Assembly (NCBI RefSeq): GCF_005239225.2
Contig: NC_133296.1
Coordinates: forward strand, 7,068,001 to 7,132,000
Direction of reading: 5' to 3'
Source: Populus alba
Taxonomy: Eukaryota > Streptophyta > Magnoliopsida > Malpighiales > Salicaceae
Length of the DNA stretch: 64,000 nucleotides
Shown here: piece after piece, positions 23,871 to 35,990 of the stretch
Numbering within the stretch: position 1 is the first letter of the stretch
Layout: each line of letters starts with the position of its first letter
Position numbers and translations under genes: made by a program
Notes under the pieces: generated by a model
Told to the model about the DNA's origin: nothing
What the model saw: the letters and a program-made list of their open reading frames with translations, nothing else
Database searches by the model: none

Positions 23871-25676
23871 CTAACTAACTAGCTGTCCCTTTAGCATGCC
23901 TTCAAGCTCCTTGTAAAATCTTTCCACAGCAGGAGATGGCAAGCAAAATGGTACAACGATCCCATCTTCTCCTTTCTTATTTGTAAACGGAATATAAAAG
24001 CTTGCAAGTTCAGGGATGGCTTTTGCAGTCCCAGCATAGATAGCATTTCCCCATCCGAAATCTACCTTTTCAAGTCCGGCACGTCTCAAGTCCGACACTA
24101 TGTAGGTCCCTGGCACAGTAAAAAGAGGCCTTCCCTTGCTCACTATCAAAGATGCTGTAGATCGCAAGTACTCCTCAGTCATGTCCGCCTTAGCCTTCCT
24201 TACCAACTCCAAAGCATATCCAATTGGCTTTCTCGAAAGTTCCCCTGCAGTCGCTACTGCTGCTAGAAGAAAAAAACCATTACCATAGTAACCTCTTGGT
24301 AATACTGGAGGGTTGAATTTTTCACGTGCGTTGACGAGGCAAATTATGCGCATTTCTTCATTAGGATCTGGTTGGAGGGCAATGGTCCGACATATCCAAA
24401 GACATGCCGTTATTATTTCGAAACTAGAACAATGGCTGAGGTGAGGTGGGACCAATCTTCGAAGAGCAGTTATATCTGAAGGGCTAAAGAAAAATGAACG
24501 ATGAACCAGATGATCATGTGTAAGAATTGAGCTCGTGGAGCCAGCTACCTCCTCGTACGCTCGGTGTCTGCATGTAACTCGAGGTGGTTCAGTTGCATTA
24601 AGGACATGTCTTTCCCACACTGGAGGGACAGATGGGGCGTTGGCTCCGCGGGCTATCTCAGCCACCGCTGCCATGAATTGCTCTAATCCTGGGCCATCAC
24701 TCATGGTATGGTTGAGGCGGAGGGCAAAGAGAAAACCACCACACTTGAGCCGTGACACCTGCCAATTTGCATAATAAATTAGACAGCAAATACCTAGATG
24801 ATTGTTAGATGATTTCATGAGTGGATGTATTAGCGAATTATGCCTATTTGACTAGTGGATTGGAATTTTTAGATCATCAACACAACAAAGCAGGAACATA
24901 ATTTTAAACCTAATATATATAACATATATGATGTGACTTTTTCCTCCTCAACTTGCACTAACAAGAAAGATTACGATTTGAAACTAAATTTATGAGATCA
25001 TTGTTTTAATAAAATTTTGAATGTAATTTTATAGTTACTATAACAACTGCGCGAAAAAAAATATCGGAACATACAATTAATCATGGTAGGTTTCACCGAT
25101 ATAATATATAGCTTATAATTTTGCTATCTGTCTACTCTTATGATGGCTTGATAGACTTCGTAGTGTTTGATACGTAGAAGGATTTCTTGCTCCCTTAATA
25201 ATCTTTGCTACCTAATAGGTGACACAGAAAAAGTCTTGGACCAGCGTAGTGGACAAAAATACAGAAAAATTACCTGAATAAGTAACAGAGGGCAGTTTAG
25301 CACCCCGCTAGAGCCAGGCACATCAAAGAGGAGCTCCTCCAAGCAAGGAAATGGAGGTTGAAGTGGATCACCAAACTGCTCAAGAGTAACATCGGCGTCA
25401 GCCTCTATAAACAAGATACCCTCGCCAGTGCATTCCACCATGAGCTTGCGGTTATCCCCTTCCCTCAGCCTACCGGCAAATGGATAGTAAAACACTAATG
25501 TCTTAGCAATTGCCTCTCTGATGATCTTGACGGGGTCTTTTCCTTGCACCGAGGGATTGTGGCGATAGAATTGTATGACTGGAATGTGGAATCGAAGCCC
25601 TTCTTGGTCATCAATGTCAGATAACAGTTTGAACTCATGTGGGGTGGGCTTCGCTGGTTTGATGAGTTCTGGTTCA
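23871..25676 (-). pseudogene. BAHD acyltransferase pseudogene, 5' truncated
   Basis: Tandem copy of the gene at 13844-15729. Exon 2 is 23871-24758, the intron 24759-25273 with intact splice sites, and exon 1 25274-25676. HTMSD and DFGWG are present. Two lesions are visible. (1) The first 15 residues or so ([15 protein letters not shown] in the intact copy) and the promoter are gone: at 25677 the exon runs into exon-2 sequence of another copy in a different frame, leaving no ATG in a sensible position. (2) A 4-bp duplication in CTAACTAACTAG creates a stop 12 codons early, after KGQLVS. The rest is open, so inactivation looks recent. A product starting at a non-ATG codon is very unlikely. Confidence 0.85.
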
Positions 25677-25682
25677 TCAATT

Positions 25683-26042
25683 ATGCGTTGACGAGGCAAA
25701 TTATGCGTGCGTTGACGAGGCAAATTATGCGCATTTCTTCATTAGGATCTGGTTGGAGGGCAATGGTCCGACAAATCCAAAGACATGCCGTTAATATTTT
25801 GAAACTAGAACAATGGCTGAGGTGAGGTGGGACCAATCTTCGAAGAGCAGTTATATCTGAAGGGCTAAAGAAAAATGAACGATGAACCAGATGATCATGT
25901 GTAAGAATTGAGCTCGTGGAGCCAGCTACCTCCTCGTACGCTCGGTGTCTGCATGTAACTCGAGGTGGGTTAGTTGCATTAAGGACATGTCTTTCCCACA
26001 CTGGAGGGACAGATGGGGCGTTGGCTCCGCGGGCCATCTCAC
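25683..26042 (-). pseudogene. BAHD acyltransferase exon-2 fragment
   Basis: A 5'-central piece of exon 2 ([18 protein letters not shown] through [11 protein letters not shown]), fused on the left to the truncated exon 1 of the preceding pseudogene. It starts with a 25-bp tandem duplication (25683-25707 and 25708-25732, core TTGACGAGGCAAATTATGCG). On the right it ends at about 26042, inside the ARG codons, and joins the copy-B intergenic block. The frame is open but lacks the HxxxD and DFGWG motifs. Confidence 0.8.
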
Positions 26043-26299
26043 CAATGATCTTGGGTAAAATGGGGAAAATAGTAGAGATGGAGGTTAAAAATGAAAAGGA
26101 AATGAGTTTGCTATTGTTTTTCTGGCACTGTATTTTATAGCCATTTTCCAATGATCTTAATGTACTACTCAAAATTTTAAAAACTTCTCCAATTTTAAAG
26201 CAAACGTGGCAACATTTAGTAATGCAGTGTATTTACAATTGCACATTATTAATCTATTGACAATTATGCTATTGATAGTTGATTAGTCCTTTGAGCTCC

Positions 26300-26351
<52 letters not shown>

Positions 26352-26964
26352 GGAAATTGCGAAACAAAATTATTTTAGAGTCTTTAGGATCTATTAGATA
26401 AATCTAGAATTACTTAGGGATTTGTTACTTGAAAATCTTTTCTTCGACTTTGAATAATTTCTTAATGGCCGGGTTATTACAAATCACACGCTGTTCTGTT
26501 GTCCGACCTTCAATGGTAATCCACGCAAACCATTTATGAGAAATCTCCTAAATTCTTATTTAAAAGAAAGGGATTACTATACCTAGAGTGTTAACTCTAT
26601 TATTATGTTCACATAGTTTTTCTTTCTTACAGAAAAATACCCTAAATAAGAGGCATAACTTACTATTTATAGAGATATCTGAAACAACCTATAAATTGAT
26701 AAAATATTAATGTCTCATGAAAAATTTTCATATATTAATTTAGGATAATTTTAGAAATTAACTCAATCAAGTCCGTACTTTATTTTTTTAAGTCTAGAAA
26801 TATAATCTATGTATTAACTATATTTAAGTCCTTGATTTCTAAAATATATTTTAATCAAGTCATACTTAATTAAATCATTCGATTTTAATTTCTAACTAAT
26901 AGTTCTTAATGTGTGTGACCTATTAGGTTCCTAATATGTAGGGCCAAATATAAACTATAATTAT
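26043..26964. other. Copy B of the intergenic block, first part
   Basis: Matches about 1080-1960 of copy A. It includes an (AT)n tract at 26303-26349 that is only a few units long in copy A. No gene. Confidence 0.7.
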
Positions 26965-28666
26965 TGTCATAACCCAATTTTTGACCATTTTTATTTTAAT
27001 TGTTATTATTATTTTATTTACTGAAAAGGATAAAAAATGATAATAATGATGAAAAACAAGTAAAATGAAATAAATAAGGAATGAATTAAAATTTGGGTTA
27101 AGGGCAACATGATTGGAAGTTTTTGGGGTTTAATTAAACTTTGAAATTAATATAATTAATCCAATGAAGGGTTTAATTGGAGAATTGATAAGTTTCAAGA
27201 CTTAATTGAGCTTGAAATTAATTTAATTAATCCAATCAAGGGTTTAATTGGAGAATTGATAAAGTTTTGAGACTTAATTAAGCTTGGAATTAACTTATTC
27301 AGGGACTTAATTGAAGAAATATTAAAGTTTGGGGTCAAGTTGCAAAATTAAAATCCAAGGATTAGCTTGTAAAAAGCGCTGAAATAAAGGGGTCGAATTA
27401 CAATTTACACAGGGGCTTGATTGTATGATTTTAGAACTTTAGTGACCAGATTGAAAATGGCCATTCCCATCACACAAACGACACCGTTTTTAGAAGCTGT
27501 TCATCGCCTTCTTCGCCTTCTTCCTCAAGACTCTTACACAGGGGCTTGATTGTATGAGTCAAGAGCTGTTTCTAGCAATAATGGCTTTGAAGCCGTTTCA
27601 AATGGTTGGCATTCTCTGATTACAAAGCCAGAGAAGATGAGAGAGCGCGAAAGGGGAAAAAGGAAGGAAAACTAGGGATTGAAAAGAGGGAAAACAGTGG
27701 GATTTTGGACGAGAAACCGAGGAAAAACTCCAGCTAAACCCAGATGAAAAACCATAGAAGAAAATCAGAGAAAAGAGGAGACAAAAAGTAGAGCATAAAT
27801 CTAAAGCACAAATTCACAGAGAGAAGGAGAAGAGGGAGGGGCAATACAAAGAAGAATCAACCTTGTTATTGTCTTCATTTCTGCAGAAAAAGAAGAACCC
27901 GAAGTAAGTAAAAAAATCAGAAAAGCTGGCATATGCATTACTTTCTTAGTTAGCTCACCTCAAGAATTGAGAAGAAGGGAGAACAGTGAACGCAGCGGGG
28001 AGAAGGCAAAGAACACGAACAGAAGAGGAAAGCAGAGGAGAGCAGACGTTAGGTAAAAAAACCCAACAAACAGAAACACACGAACAGAGGGGAAGGGACT
28101 GAGAGAAGGAGGAAGATAGAATTCTTCAGGAGTGCTCGATCTGTTGCTGTCGCCTGCGCCTTTGAATCGCCAGGTAAGGCTTCCCTGTTATCTTTATCAA
28201 CTTATTCAATGATATCAGGATCATGAATAAAAAAGAAAATATGTTGATTTTTTCATAGCCACAATTTTTTACCAACGCGAGAGTTGGAATTATTATTGGT
28301 GGAATTTTTACCAACGCCAGAGTTGGAATTATTTAAAGATCGAATATTCAATGGCGCCAGAGTCAGGAATATTATAAACAAATCATCATAGCATAAGCGA
28401 ACAAATGTTTAGCAATTTAAGGGAAAATCAACAATGTAGTCTGCCTCAAGCAGAATGTTTAAGGGGTGATAATATCTTCCCTTTTACATAACCAGTCCCG
28501 TACCATAGAATCTTTGTTGACCAGTTAGGGTTCCTAGTGACCATAATACTAGGTGACGACTTCTTAAACAACACCATTTTTTCTAAAATAACAAGATGCC
28601 AGAAATCTGTTCTTTTTCCATAATTCAAGGATTATTTTATGGGCCGCCACGATGTCAAGTGCAACA
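26965..28666 (+). mobile_element. Solo LTR, Ogre/Tat-like family L1, opposite orientation
   Basis: A 1702-bp LTR flanked by ATTAT (26960-26964 and 28667-28671). On the plus strand it begins TGTCATAACCCAATTTTTG and ends GTCAAGTGCAACA. This is the reverse complement of the L1 ends at 19199 and 5288. Purine-rich leader-like sequence (27600-28130) precedes a CAG/GTAAGG donor-like site at 28171-28178. No internal region remains. Confidence 0.8.
28171..28178 (+). promoter_or_regulatory. Putative splice donor in LTR
   Basis: CAG followed by GTAAGG, in the same relative place and LTR sense as the donor-like sites in the minus-oriented relatives. No obvious hairpin follows in this copy. Confidence 0.35.
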
Positions 28667-28671
28667 ATTAT

Positions 28672-30464
28672 AATTAAATAAATTAAAATTTTTAATTTAT
28701 TACGAATTCAATAATTGATTAATTTATATTTGAAGATCATGTGTATTGTCTAGTAACGTGTCATGATCCCCCAAATATTAGAAAAGTCATTAGTGGTTTG
28801 ACTTAGCCTTTCAGTGATCGATTTTTCAATGTAATTAATATCCTTTCATCATATTGTTTCAATTTAACATAAAAACATAGAGTATATCTATCATGTTAAA
28901 TAATGTTTATTCTTTACATAATAGTCATTGATCATCTAAATAAGATTTAAAACTCTTTTCAAATTTCTTTCCACCTTGACCAAGGATTTCTCAGTCACTA
29001 CTATTTGAGAATAGATGAAACATTTTTCATAATTCATCTAAGGTGATGATCATCCTCTCTTGATCACTCAAATACCTTTATATAGTTCATATTATACCCA
29101 ATGTTTGCCCTTCGTTACCTTAATTAAGATAAAAAGTAATAAAATCAAAGCATAACATTCTCTATATAAGATTACTTAGTAATCTCAAGTATAAAGAACA
29201 TTTACATAACAGTTACGTGAGCTTTTCCATAGACATAGGTTATCTCTTTCTATGGAATTCTCATACAAGTCAGTCTAGTGTACATGTCTTATGATAAAAA
29301 CTTACATATTAGTTCTAGGTATCCCTTATACCTCAGCTTATGAGAACAACTACTTCCTTTTATAAAGAAAATACCATAATATGTATCAATCTTTACGGCT
29401 TTAATGAATGTTCAATATTTAAGAGAGTATCAATGAGGAACATATTAGAAGTAATTTTTTGATGCAATAGAAATCCCATAATTATAAAAACTTTATAATT
29501 TTCTTTGTACAACATTTTTGTCTCATAGACTTTATCTTTACTCTAGATTCATTAATCTTATATTATATGAATATTAAAAATACATTAAGTCTTTACTAAT
29601 AATAATTATATATTTACATGAATATAATAATATCACGTGTAACCAACCACCTGGTTATATGGCATATTAAACTAACATAATCAACTAATTAACTAATCAT
29701 TAATATTTTGATCAATTATGTAACCTATTATCAATTTCTTCTTTCTAATAAGAAGAAACTACAACTAGGAACATAAGCAAAGACAAGTAATAGTCTCATA
29801 AAATTAAATAAATTGTGGGTATTTCAAGATTTTAAATCTTAAGAAATACATATCTATCCCAAGCAACATCACATGAGAAGAACAATAGGTAAACATGAAA
29901 ATGATTTGAAAGGAAAAAAAAAAAGAGATATATAATGTTGTAAATAAAAGCAATGACATGTATGGGGCTAGCCATTTTTTAAAGTAGTTAGATGACCCTA
30001 TTTTAATCGATATAGTGTTAGAATTTTAATCTAAGTATATAATTCTAATATTTTATAGGTAACATATATCAGATAAGGAGGTATATTGATTTTTTAATAC
30101 AAACTAAACTTTCATTTGTTGATAATCATATGAATTCCTAACTAAGCTAAACCACTTTGTCAATTTAAATTATAAGAGATTCCAACTTTGAGTAGGATTT
30201 AACATCCTAGTCATTCATAAAAATTTTATTGGTATACTATTCATGATTGATTTTTTTTTTCTTATTTAAGTATATTATTATCGAATTCACATGTGAATAT
30301 TGATGTTAACACACAAATTGAAATTGTGTCTTCAATCATTTCTCATTTTCTAATAAGTATGTGTTTGGTTTTTCTTTTTCCCTATCCCTCGTCAATCGCG
30401 GGTTAATTAATCCATCAATTCAAACATAAATATGAAGCTTGGTTAATTTGAATTGGTAGGTAGG
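28672..30464. other. Copy B of the intergenic block, second part
   Basis: Matches about 1960-3832 of copy A, and is interrupted at 30465 by the 22-kb retrotransposon. No gene. Confidence 0.75.
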
Positions 30465-30757
30465 TGACACGACCAAAAGCTTGATGTCTTCTCCCAAGTG
30501 CAGGAGTGTCGAAGTAATAAATAACCTGGCAAGACCGGGGTCGAACCACACAGAGGTTAATTGTATAAATTATAAATAACAACGCAACAATAACAATAAT
30601 AACGATAATAATAACAATAGTAGTAATAGTACTAGTAATAATAATAATAATAATAATACTCAGTACGTGGCGTTATACCTGAGAATGATATAAAAGATCG
30701 GGTCACAGGTTTTCAGCCTATATACTGAGTTTATGAACAGATAATAATAATAATAAT

Positions 30758-30790
<33 letters not shown>

Positions 30791-32201
30791 AAAGAAGAGA
30801 AGGAAGAAATTAATGAGAACTTTGAGTTGAAAGATTAATGTAAGGATTAAACAACGATAAAAATAAATGTCAAGGTTAGAGGATCCACTAATGGTACTTC
30901 AAACAAGTATAGTATAAACTTTTATTACTCAATTGGAAACCACACATAAAGGAGGTTCCAATCAGATTATAAATTGTTAACATGATTACATTAGTTATCT
31001 TATTCGAATAAAGCTAATACTTGTAAATGTTGGCAGGCATTCATGATTATAACTTATGTTAACAACAAATCAAGTTCCTTTGATAGCTCAGGTGTCGGTT
31101 ATACCATACAGTATGGGCTATGAAAGTACCAAGTATTTGTTGTACCAAGTGTTATACAACATAAATCTAGAATAACCATTTAACAAGCAAAGTATTAAAA
31201 GTGAACAAGATAACAAATATAAAACATGTTAGTATCCAACGTTAAGGTCCATGTTAAGTTTATATTATACTTATTCTTACACCATTAGTGTACCCTTTTC
31301 ACCTTGACATAATTAACTTAGCTAAACATAATGAAAGAAAGAAACATAAATGAACAAGATAAGAACATAAATGAGAAAGAAGTTAACTAAGTAAAGGAAA
31401 GGAAATGAAGTGCATAAACTTGATATTAATGAAAGCAAAACATAAGCAATACAAAAAGAGAAAGCAAGAGCATGATCTTGATCTGGAAACCAAGATGCCT
31501 CAATACATGGTAAGTGCCTCCTTTTATAGGCAAAAATTTGAAACTATTGATTTGTTAATTAATTGATGAGTGGGTGGCCACATCTTGACTTGGTGACAAT
31601 CCTTATCTTCTTGTCTGAACAAGACGTCATTGCTAACATCATAATTTGCCCAGAATACTCAGTATGTTCTAGGAAATTGTCTCAGCTTTCCAACAAAATA
31701 AAGATGAGGTCATTTGGACTTCTAGAACTCAAGATATGGGCTGAACACTAAATTGTGTCTGGGCTGCAGGACAGCTTCGGACTTCTTCATTGTTCCTTCA
31801 GTTTGGACTTCAAAACGGTCTTTTTAAATCTTGGGCTCCCATGAAAGTTGTAGGCCTTTGTCTTACCTTTCCATCCATATAAAATGGACCTAAATCCGAG
31901 ATCTAGAGCTCCAGATATGATCCAATTACCGAGCAATGTTTCGGTTTGGACTGCACCGGCATCTCTTTTCTAAGTTTGGCCATCTCTTTGTCCTTTCATT
32001 TTCAATACTTAAACTCATCAATCAATCCTTTTATTTATGTGATAGGTCTGCATTTAAGATGAGCATTTACCATAAATTAAGGTATCTTATAGTATCAAAC
32101 TTGTTATTATAAAACATGCTTTAGTTAAGGAGTTATTGATACTTCAAGTGCAAAATGATGATATAAAACCTTGATAAACATGCACTTTTAAGTACTAATC
32201 A
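30465..32201 (-). repeat. 3' LTR of the Athila-type element
   Basis: 1737 bp with TG...CA ends, paired with 50900-52607. It contains AAT/AAC microsatellites (30588-30660, 30741-30790) that differ in length from the other LTR. The purine-rich tract on the minus strand (TTAGGGGGTG) abuts its inner edge at 32202-32210. Confidence 0.9.
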
Positions 32202-33433
32202 CACCCCCTAACCAGCTTATTACTAGTCCCTAGTAATCTAAAGTGTTAAAATAGAGAAACAATTTGCAAGTTTCACAAAGCAAGGCATTCATCATTCAAC
32301 TTCCATTAATCTATCCAGATAAACAAACTCTCATTAAATTTATATTACTGCTTCATACTTCTTAAACAAGATATTAATAAACCTTCTTTTTATGTGCTCA
32401 ATATATGAAAACATAGATGATGGGGCTTTTGTTGGAAGAAAACAATATTATGTTCAAATGTTTAAGGTGAACTTCTTTGGGTTGGGATTATTATTATTAT
32501 TACTTTTTTTTTCTTTTTTTTATTTTATTTATATACACATACAACTTAAAACATAATGTATCTTTAACCCATGTAACGAGTTTTAGGCTAATGACTCCCA
32601 GACCAGTTGGTCTTAGGGCATTAGGTGTTGAGACACCCCTACGAGCTTAACAACTCGGGTTGCAGATACTGATACGTAGATAGTGCAATGTTTGATTCCC
32701 TTAAGCTTTTCTCCTTAACCCATGTAACAAGCTTTAGGCCAATAGCTCCCAAGTCAGTTGAATTTAGGGTATTAGGTGTTAAAACACCCCTTCGGGTTTA
32801 ATTGCTTAGGTTAGGGAGGCTACGAAACCAAACTTATCTACATTTTTATTATCATCAATATTATCAATATTTTTTTTTTTTGCAAATTATATACTATCCC
32901 TTTTCCTTAGTTGTTACCTTCAACAAAAGAACATAAATAATGTAATAATCCAATGTGCAACCCACAATCATATGTTAAAGTGTGTGTGTGAAAATGAAGC
33001 TTTAATAATACTTGTTAAATGAGTATATGAGCAGAATCAAGTGATAACAATGCGAGAGTTTGTAAACCTAAATATTTCAAGAAGTATTCTAATAAGCCTT
33101 GTTATGAATATTGCAAATAACCATTAGAAAATTTTTACTAAGATGCGTCTCAAGAATAATTCCTCTTTACTCTGCCATCCTAGTAATAACAGTTTTGCCA
33201 AATGGTTTTTTAAAAACAACAACAGTTAGTTGGTTAGTTTTTTTTTTTTTTTAAACTACTACCCTCTCCCCCCAACCAAAACGAGACATTGTCCTCAATG
33301 TCCTAAGGTAGAAAGATAGAGTATAGAAGACATCACCTGAAACAACGAACAATGACAAACTTGAAACACACTTAAACAAATATAAGAAGTAACAAAATAA
33401 TATGCTATTAATAAAACCAAAAGACACAAGGTT
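32202..33433 (-). other. 3' internal non-coding region of the Athila-type element
   Basis: No ORF of note. Near 33265-33310 the minus strand reads ACATTGAGGACAATG followed by a G-rich stretch, a sequence I recognise from the 3' region of Athila-type elements. 32570-32820 contains two similar blocks around ACCCATGTAACGAG / ACCCATGTAACAAG, a local imperfect duplication. Confidence 0.55.
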
Positions 33434-34078
33434 TCACAGATGAAGGCTCAAATCTAATCTAAGCTTTTTACGGCTTTCCTTAGCTGACCAATCTAGGCGA
33501 CTCATGCAAGGATCAATGACAGGGATGAAAGATTGTAGTTGGTCAATCAATTGTTCAGCAGTAGCAACAGATATTATGATTTGTCGTGCTGATGTTAGAA
33601 ATTCATGTTCCACAGCTTGATCAAGGAAAGACAGCAACTTATCATAAAAACCATTAACATTTAACAAACCTATAGGTTTATGTTGAATGTGCAGTTGGGC
33701 CCAAGATGAAATATGAAAGATCTCTTCCAATGTGCCCAGACCACCTAGTAAGGCAATGAAGGCATCAACATGGCTAAACATGGCATTCAGTCGATTAGAC
33801 ATTGTTGGGACCTGTAATTCCTCTCCAATTGTTTTTCCAATGATGTCCCCATTTATCAAAGCTTTGGGGACAACCCCCAAAACTTGACTGCCTCCTAAAA
33901 ATGCAGCCATTGACACACCTCCCACTAACCCAAGGCTACCTCCCCCATACACTAAATGAATCTTTCTCTCAGCTAGTACTTGACCAAGATGATTTGCTAA
34001 TTCTAAAAACTCATTTTCTTTCCCAGGGTCACCGAAAACACAAATATTTCTTATGTGATGAATTGAGGAACCTGCCAT
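33434..34078 (-). CDS. LOG-family cytokinin riboside 5'-monophosphate phosphoribohydrolase-like, intronless, inside retrotransposon
   Basis: A single open frame of 214 aa, normal length for plant LOG proteins, which are usually encoded by several exons. LOG enzymes release active cytokinin bases from their nucleotide 5'-monophosphates, in cytosol and nucleus. Seen: a Rossmann-type start (ICVFG...), YGGGSLGLVG at about residues 43-52, TMSNRLNAM with the conserved Arg, and LGGLGTLEEI, which corresponds to the family's PGGxGTxxE with the first Pro replaced by Leu. The SSWAQLHI.HKPIGLLNV.G.YDKLLSFLD segment is very well conserved. Overall it resembles the LOGL10-like subgroup. The start context AGAAATGGC is good for a plant, and a TATA box lies upstream. 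It sits in sense orientation in the 3' half of the Athila-type element. The absence of introns suggests a cDNA origin, yet it appears to have its own promoter. Activity is uncertain because of the Pro-to-Leu change. Confidence 0.85.
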   Translation of the reverse strand: MAGSSIHHIRNICVFGDPGKENEFLELANHLGQVLAERKIHLVYGGGSLGLVGGVSMAAFLGGSQVLGVVPKALINGDIIGKTIGEELQVPTMSNRLNAMFSHVDAFIALLGGLGTLEEIFHISSWAQLHIQHKPIGLLNVNGFYDKLLSFLDQAVEHEFLTSARQIIISVATAEQLIDQLQSFIPVIDPCMSRLDWSAKESRKKLRLDLSLHL

Positions 34079-34142
34079 TTCTACACACTTCTATATTTGA
34101 TGAATGTATGGGATGAGTAGAAATGAAGGGAAGGAAGAGAAG

Positions 34143-34151
34143 AATTTATAG
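34143..34151 (-). promoter_or_regulatory. TATA box upstream of the LOG-like ORF
   Basis: Minus strand CTATAAATT lies about 65 bp upstream of the ATG at 34078 and is followed by a CT-rich leader (CTTCTCTTCCTTCCCTTC). This looks like a normal plant core promoter carried along with the ORF. Confidence 0.5.
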
Positions 34152-34499
34152 ATGAAAAAGTGAAAATGCAATCATACCACCTATATGTAGGTCAGCTGTA
34201 GTCTCACACTCTCTCTCTTTATTTATTTATTTTGACAAAGCATGTATGTACAGGTAGTTGTGATTGTGGCTCACATCTTCCCTTGGTTTTACGTCCAAGA
34301 ACGACTTAAATGCCCTTTATGAGTCGGGGATAGGCTTCTCATCCAGTTTTCTTAAAAACTGGCAAACAAGGTCTTTTTTAGTCAGATTCCCAAGACTAAA
34401 TCGATCATGTTCTTTATGAAAATTGGGTCATAAGTCATGAAATGCACAATGCACATTGCCACCAGGATATGTTGTAGAAGTCAATAGAAGATTATCTAA
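34152..34499. other. Junction between LOG promoter region and integrase remnant
   Basis: No ORF. Contains a TC-rich tract near 34210-34230. Integrase-like coding similarity is lost between about 34490 and 34500, which marks the breakpoint of the captured segment. Confidence 0.4.
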
Positions 34500-34697
34500 A
34501 GATTCCTTATGTTTTGAAATAAATCCTGACTTTTGACAATTTTCACAAGCTTTGCAGAACACATGTGTGTCTTTGAACATGGTGGGCCAATAGAATCCAG
34601 ATTGTAAGATTTTTGCAGTCGTCCTTTTTGACGAGAAATGACTCCCACATGCCTCAGAATGACAAAGTTTAATGACACTACTTACCTCATTGTCGGG
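34500..34697 (-). pseudogene. Integrase zinc-binding remnant, distal part
   Basis: Minus-strand frame with CHSEACGSHFSSK, FYWPTMFKDTH and CKACENCQK, the HHCC zinc-binding domain of an Athila-type integrase. It is separated from its upstream part (48050-48395) by the nested Ogre-like element. The catalytic core that should follow is absent. Confidence 0.75.
34652..34697. repeat. 46-bp direct repeat flanking the Ogre-like insertion, left copy
   Basis: CCTCAGAATGACAAAG through CATTGTCGGG, repeated at 48050-48095 with one C/T difference. It lies in the integrase remnant of the host element and occurs only once in the inferred uninterrupted order. Confidence 0.85.
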
Positions 34698-35950
34698 TGT
34701 CGCACGTCACCCGCGCGACGTCCGATGGCGATTTTTCATTTTATGTTTTTGTTGATTTGTTTGATTGGTTCTTTGGAGTCGCCACCTAGTATTATGGTTA
34801 CTAGGAACCCTAACTGGTCTTTCAGAGATTCTAAGGCAAGGGACTGGTTGTGTAAAGGGAAGGTATTAGCACCCCTATTACGCCCTACCTAAGGTAAGCT
34901 GCTTGGTGTTTGGTTTGTCTTATAATTGCTATGGTGTTGGTGTTTTCTAATCCCAACAATTTTCCTATGATAGGTTTGCTATGATGAACAAACTTGGATT
35001 CAAAGTCTAAAAAAAAAAAAGACCCTTGGTCAATGTGGATCTCACCCTTAGATATGTCTACAAAGTACCAAGGAGAACCAATGCAGATCTCTTGAAATCT
35101 GTGTTTGATTCAAACCAAATTTATTAAGATAGAAATCCATGGAGATTCCATGTGCTGTAAAAACTCATCTTTCCCTTAGTATTTCAAGAGTTTGCGACTC
35201 GTAAATCGCAAGAAGGAAGGACAGATTTAGAAATCTAAGGAAATTAGGAGCGCTTTAAAAGCCTCCTTTTGCCTTAGTATTTCATACTTTCACGGCTCGT
35301 AAACCGTGGAGTAAAAAATTTGAAATTTTGAAATGTCCTCGATTATAATCAAGGCTTCTTTCAAGGATGTGTGCGGATTTATTACTCCCAATAATATTTT
35401 GGATATTCGTCCTTTAAGGATTTCTTTATCCAAACATTAGCGGTGAATAATAGATGAATTCCCCCCAAAATAAGATTTTTATAGTTTTTGGAATATTAGC
35501 CAATACCCTTTGGAGTTTTACAAACATGTTGTAAAATCCAGAAATGCAAGAAAATAATTTGTGTTTAAGAAATCTATGCGAAAACACATTTTCAAAACTT
35601 CCAATATTTTTTTTATATAAAAAGAACATTCAAAACATGTTAGAGTATTGGCCGTATGCAACACATAAGAAAACATTTGTTTTTGATATATATGTATATT
35701 TGTCACATTGCGTCGAAAAACCGGGTATTCTAAATACGAGATTGATATTTTTTTTTACAATATAATATAAAAAAAATCTAGACCTTGAAATAAATATGCC
35801 AGAAAATAAATTTCTTTCTCTTTCTTTTATTTTATTTTAAAAATAATAATAAAAAAAAAATAGTCCGGCCGGGTCACCTGCCCAAGCAAGTGACCCGGCT
35901 GGACACAAAAAAAAGGGTACAGTTACAGCTTAAGGGTGCAAAACTGGCGA

Positions 35951-35990
35951 GTTACTGTTCAAGTGAATTAAATTTCACTTGAACAGTAAC
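35951..35990. repeat. 17-bp-stem perfect hairpin in the LTR
   Basis: GTTACTGTTCAAGTGAA and TTCACTTGAACAGTAAC around a 6-nt loop. It is repeated at 46800-46839 in the other LTR and sits at the same relative place as shorter hairpins in related LTRs. Confidence 0.9.

Noticed and set aside
25208..25723. A 171-codon frame that appears to give the second BAHD exon 1 a new N-terminus ([12 protein letters not shown]...)
   Set aside because: The first codon is TTG, not ATG. The added residues are antiphase exon-2 sequence from the 25-bp duplication, not a real N-terminus.
33434..34078. LOG-like ORF as bacterial contamination or horizontal transfer
   Set aside because: The sequence is much closer to plant LOGL10-type proteins than to bacterial homologues as I recall them, and it is embedded in a plant retrotransposon with matching composition.
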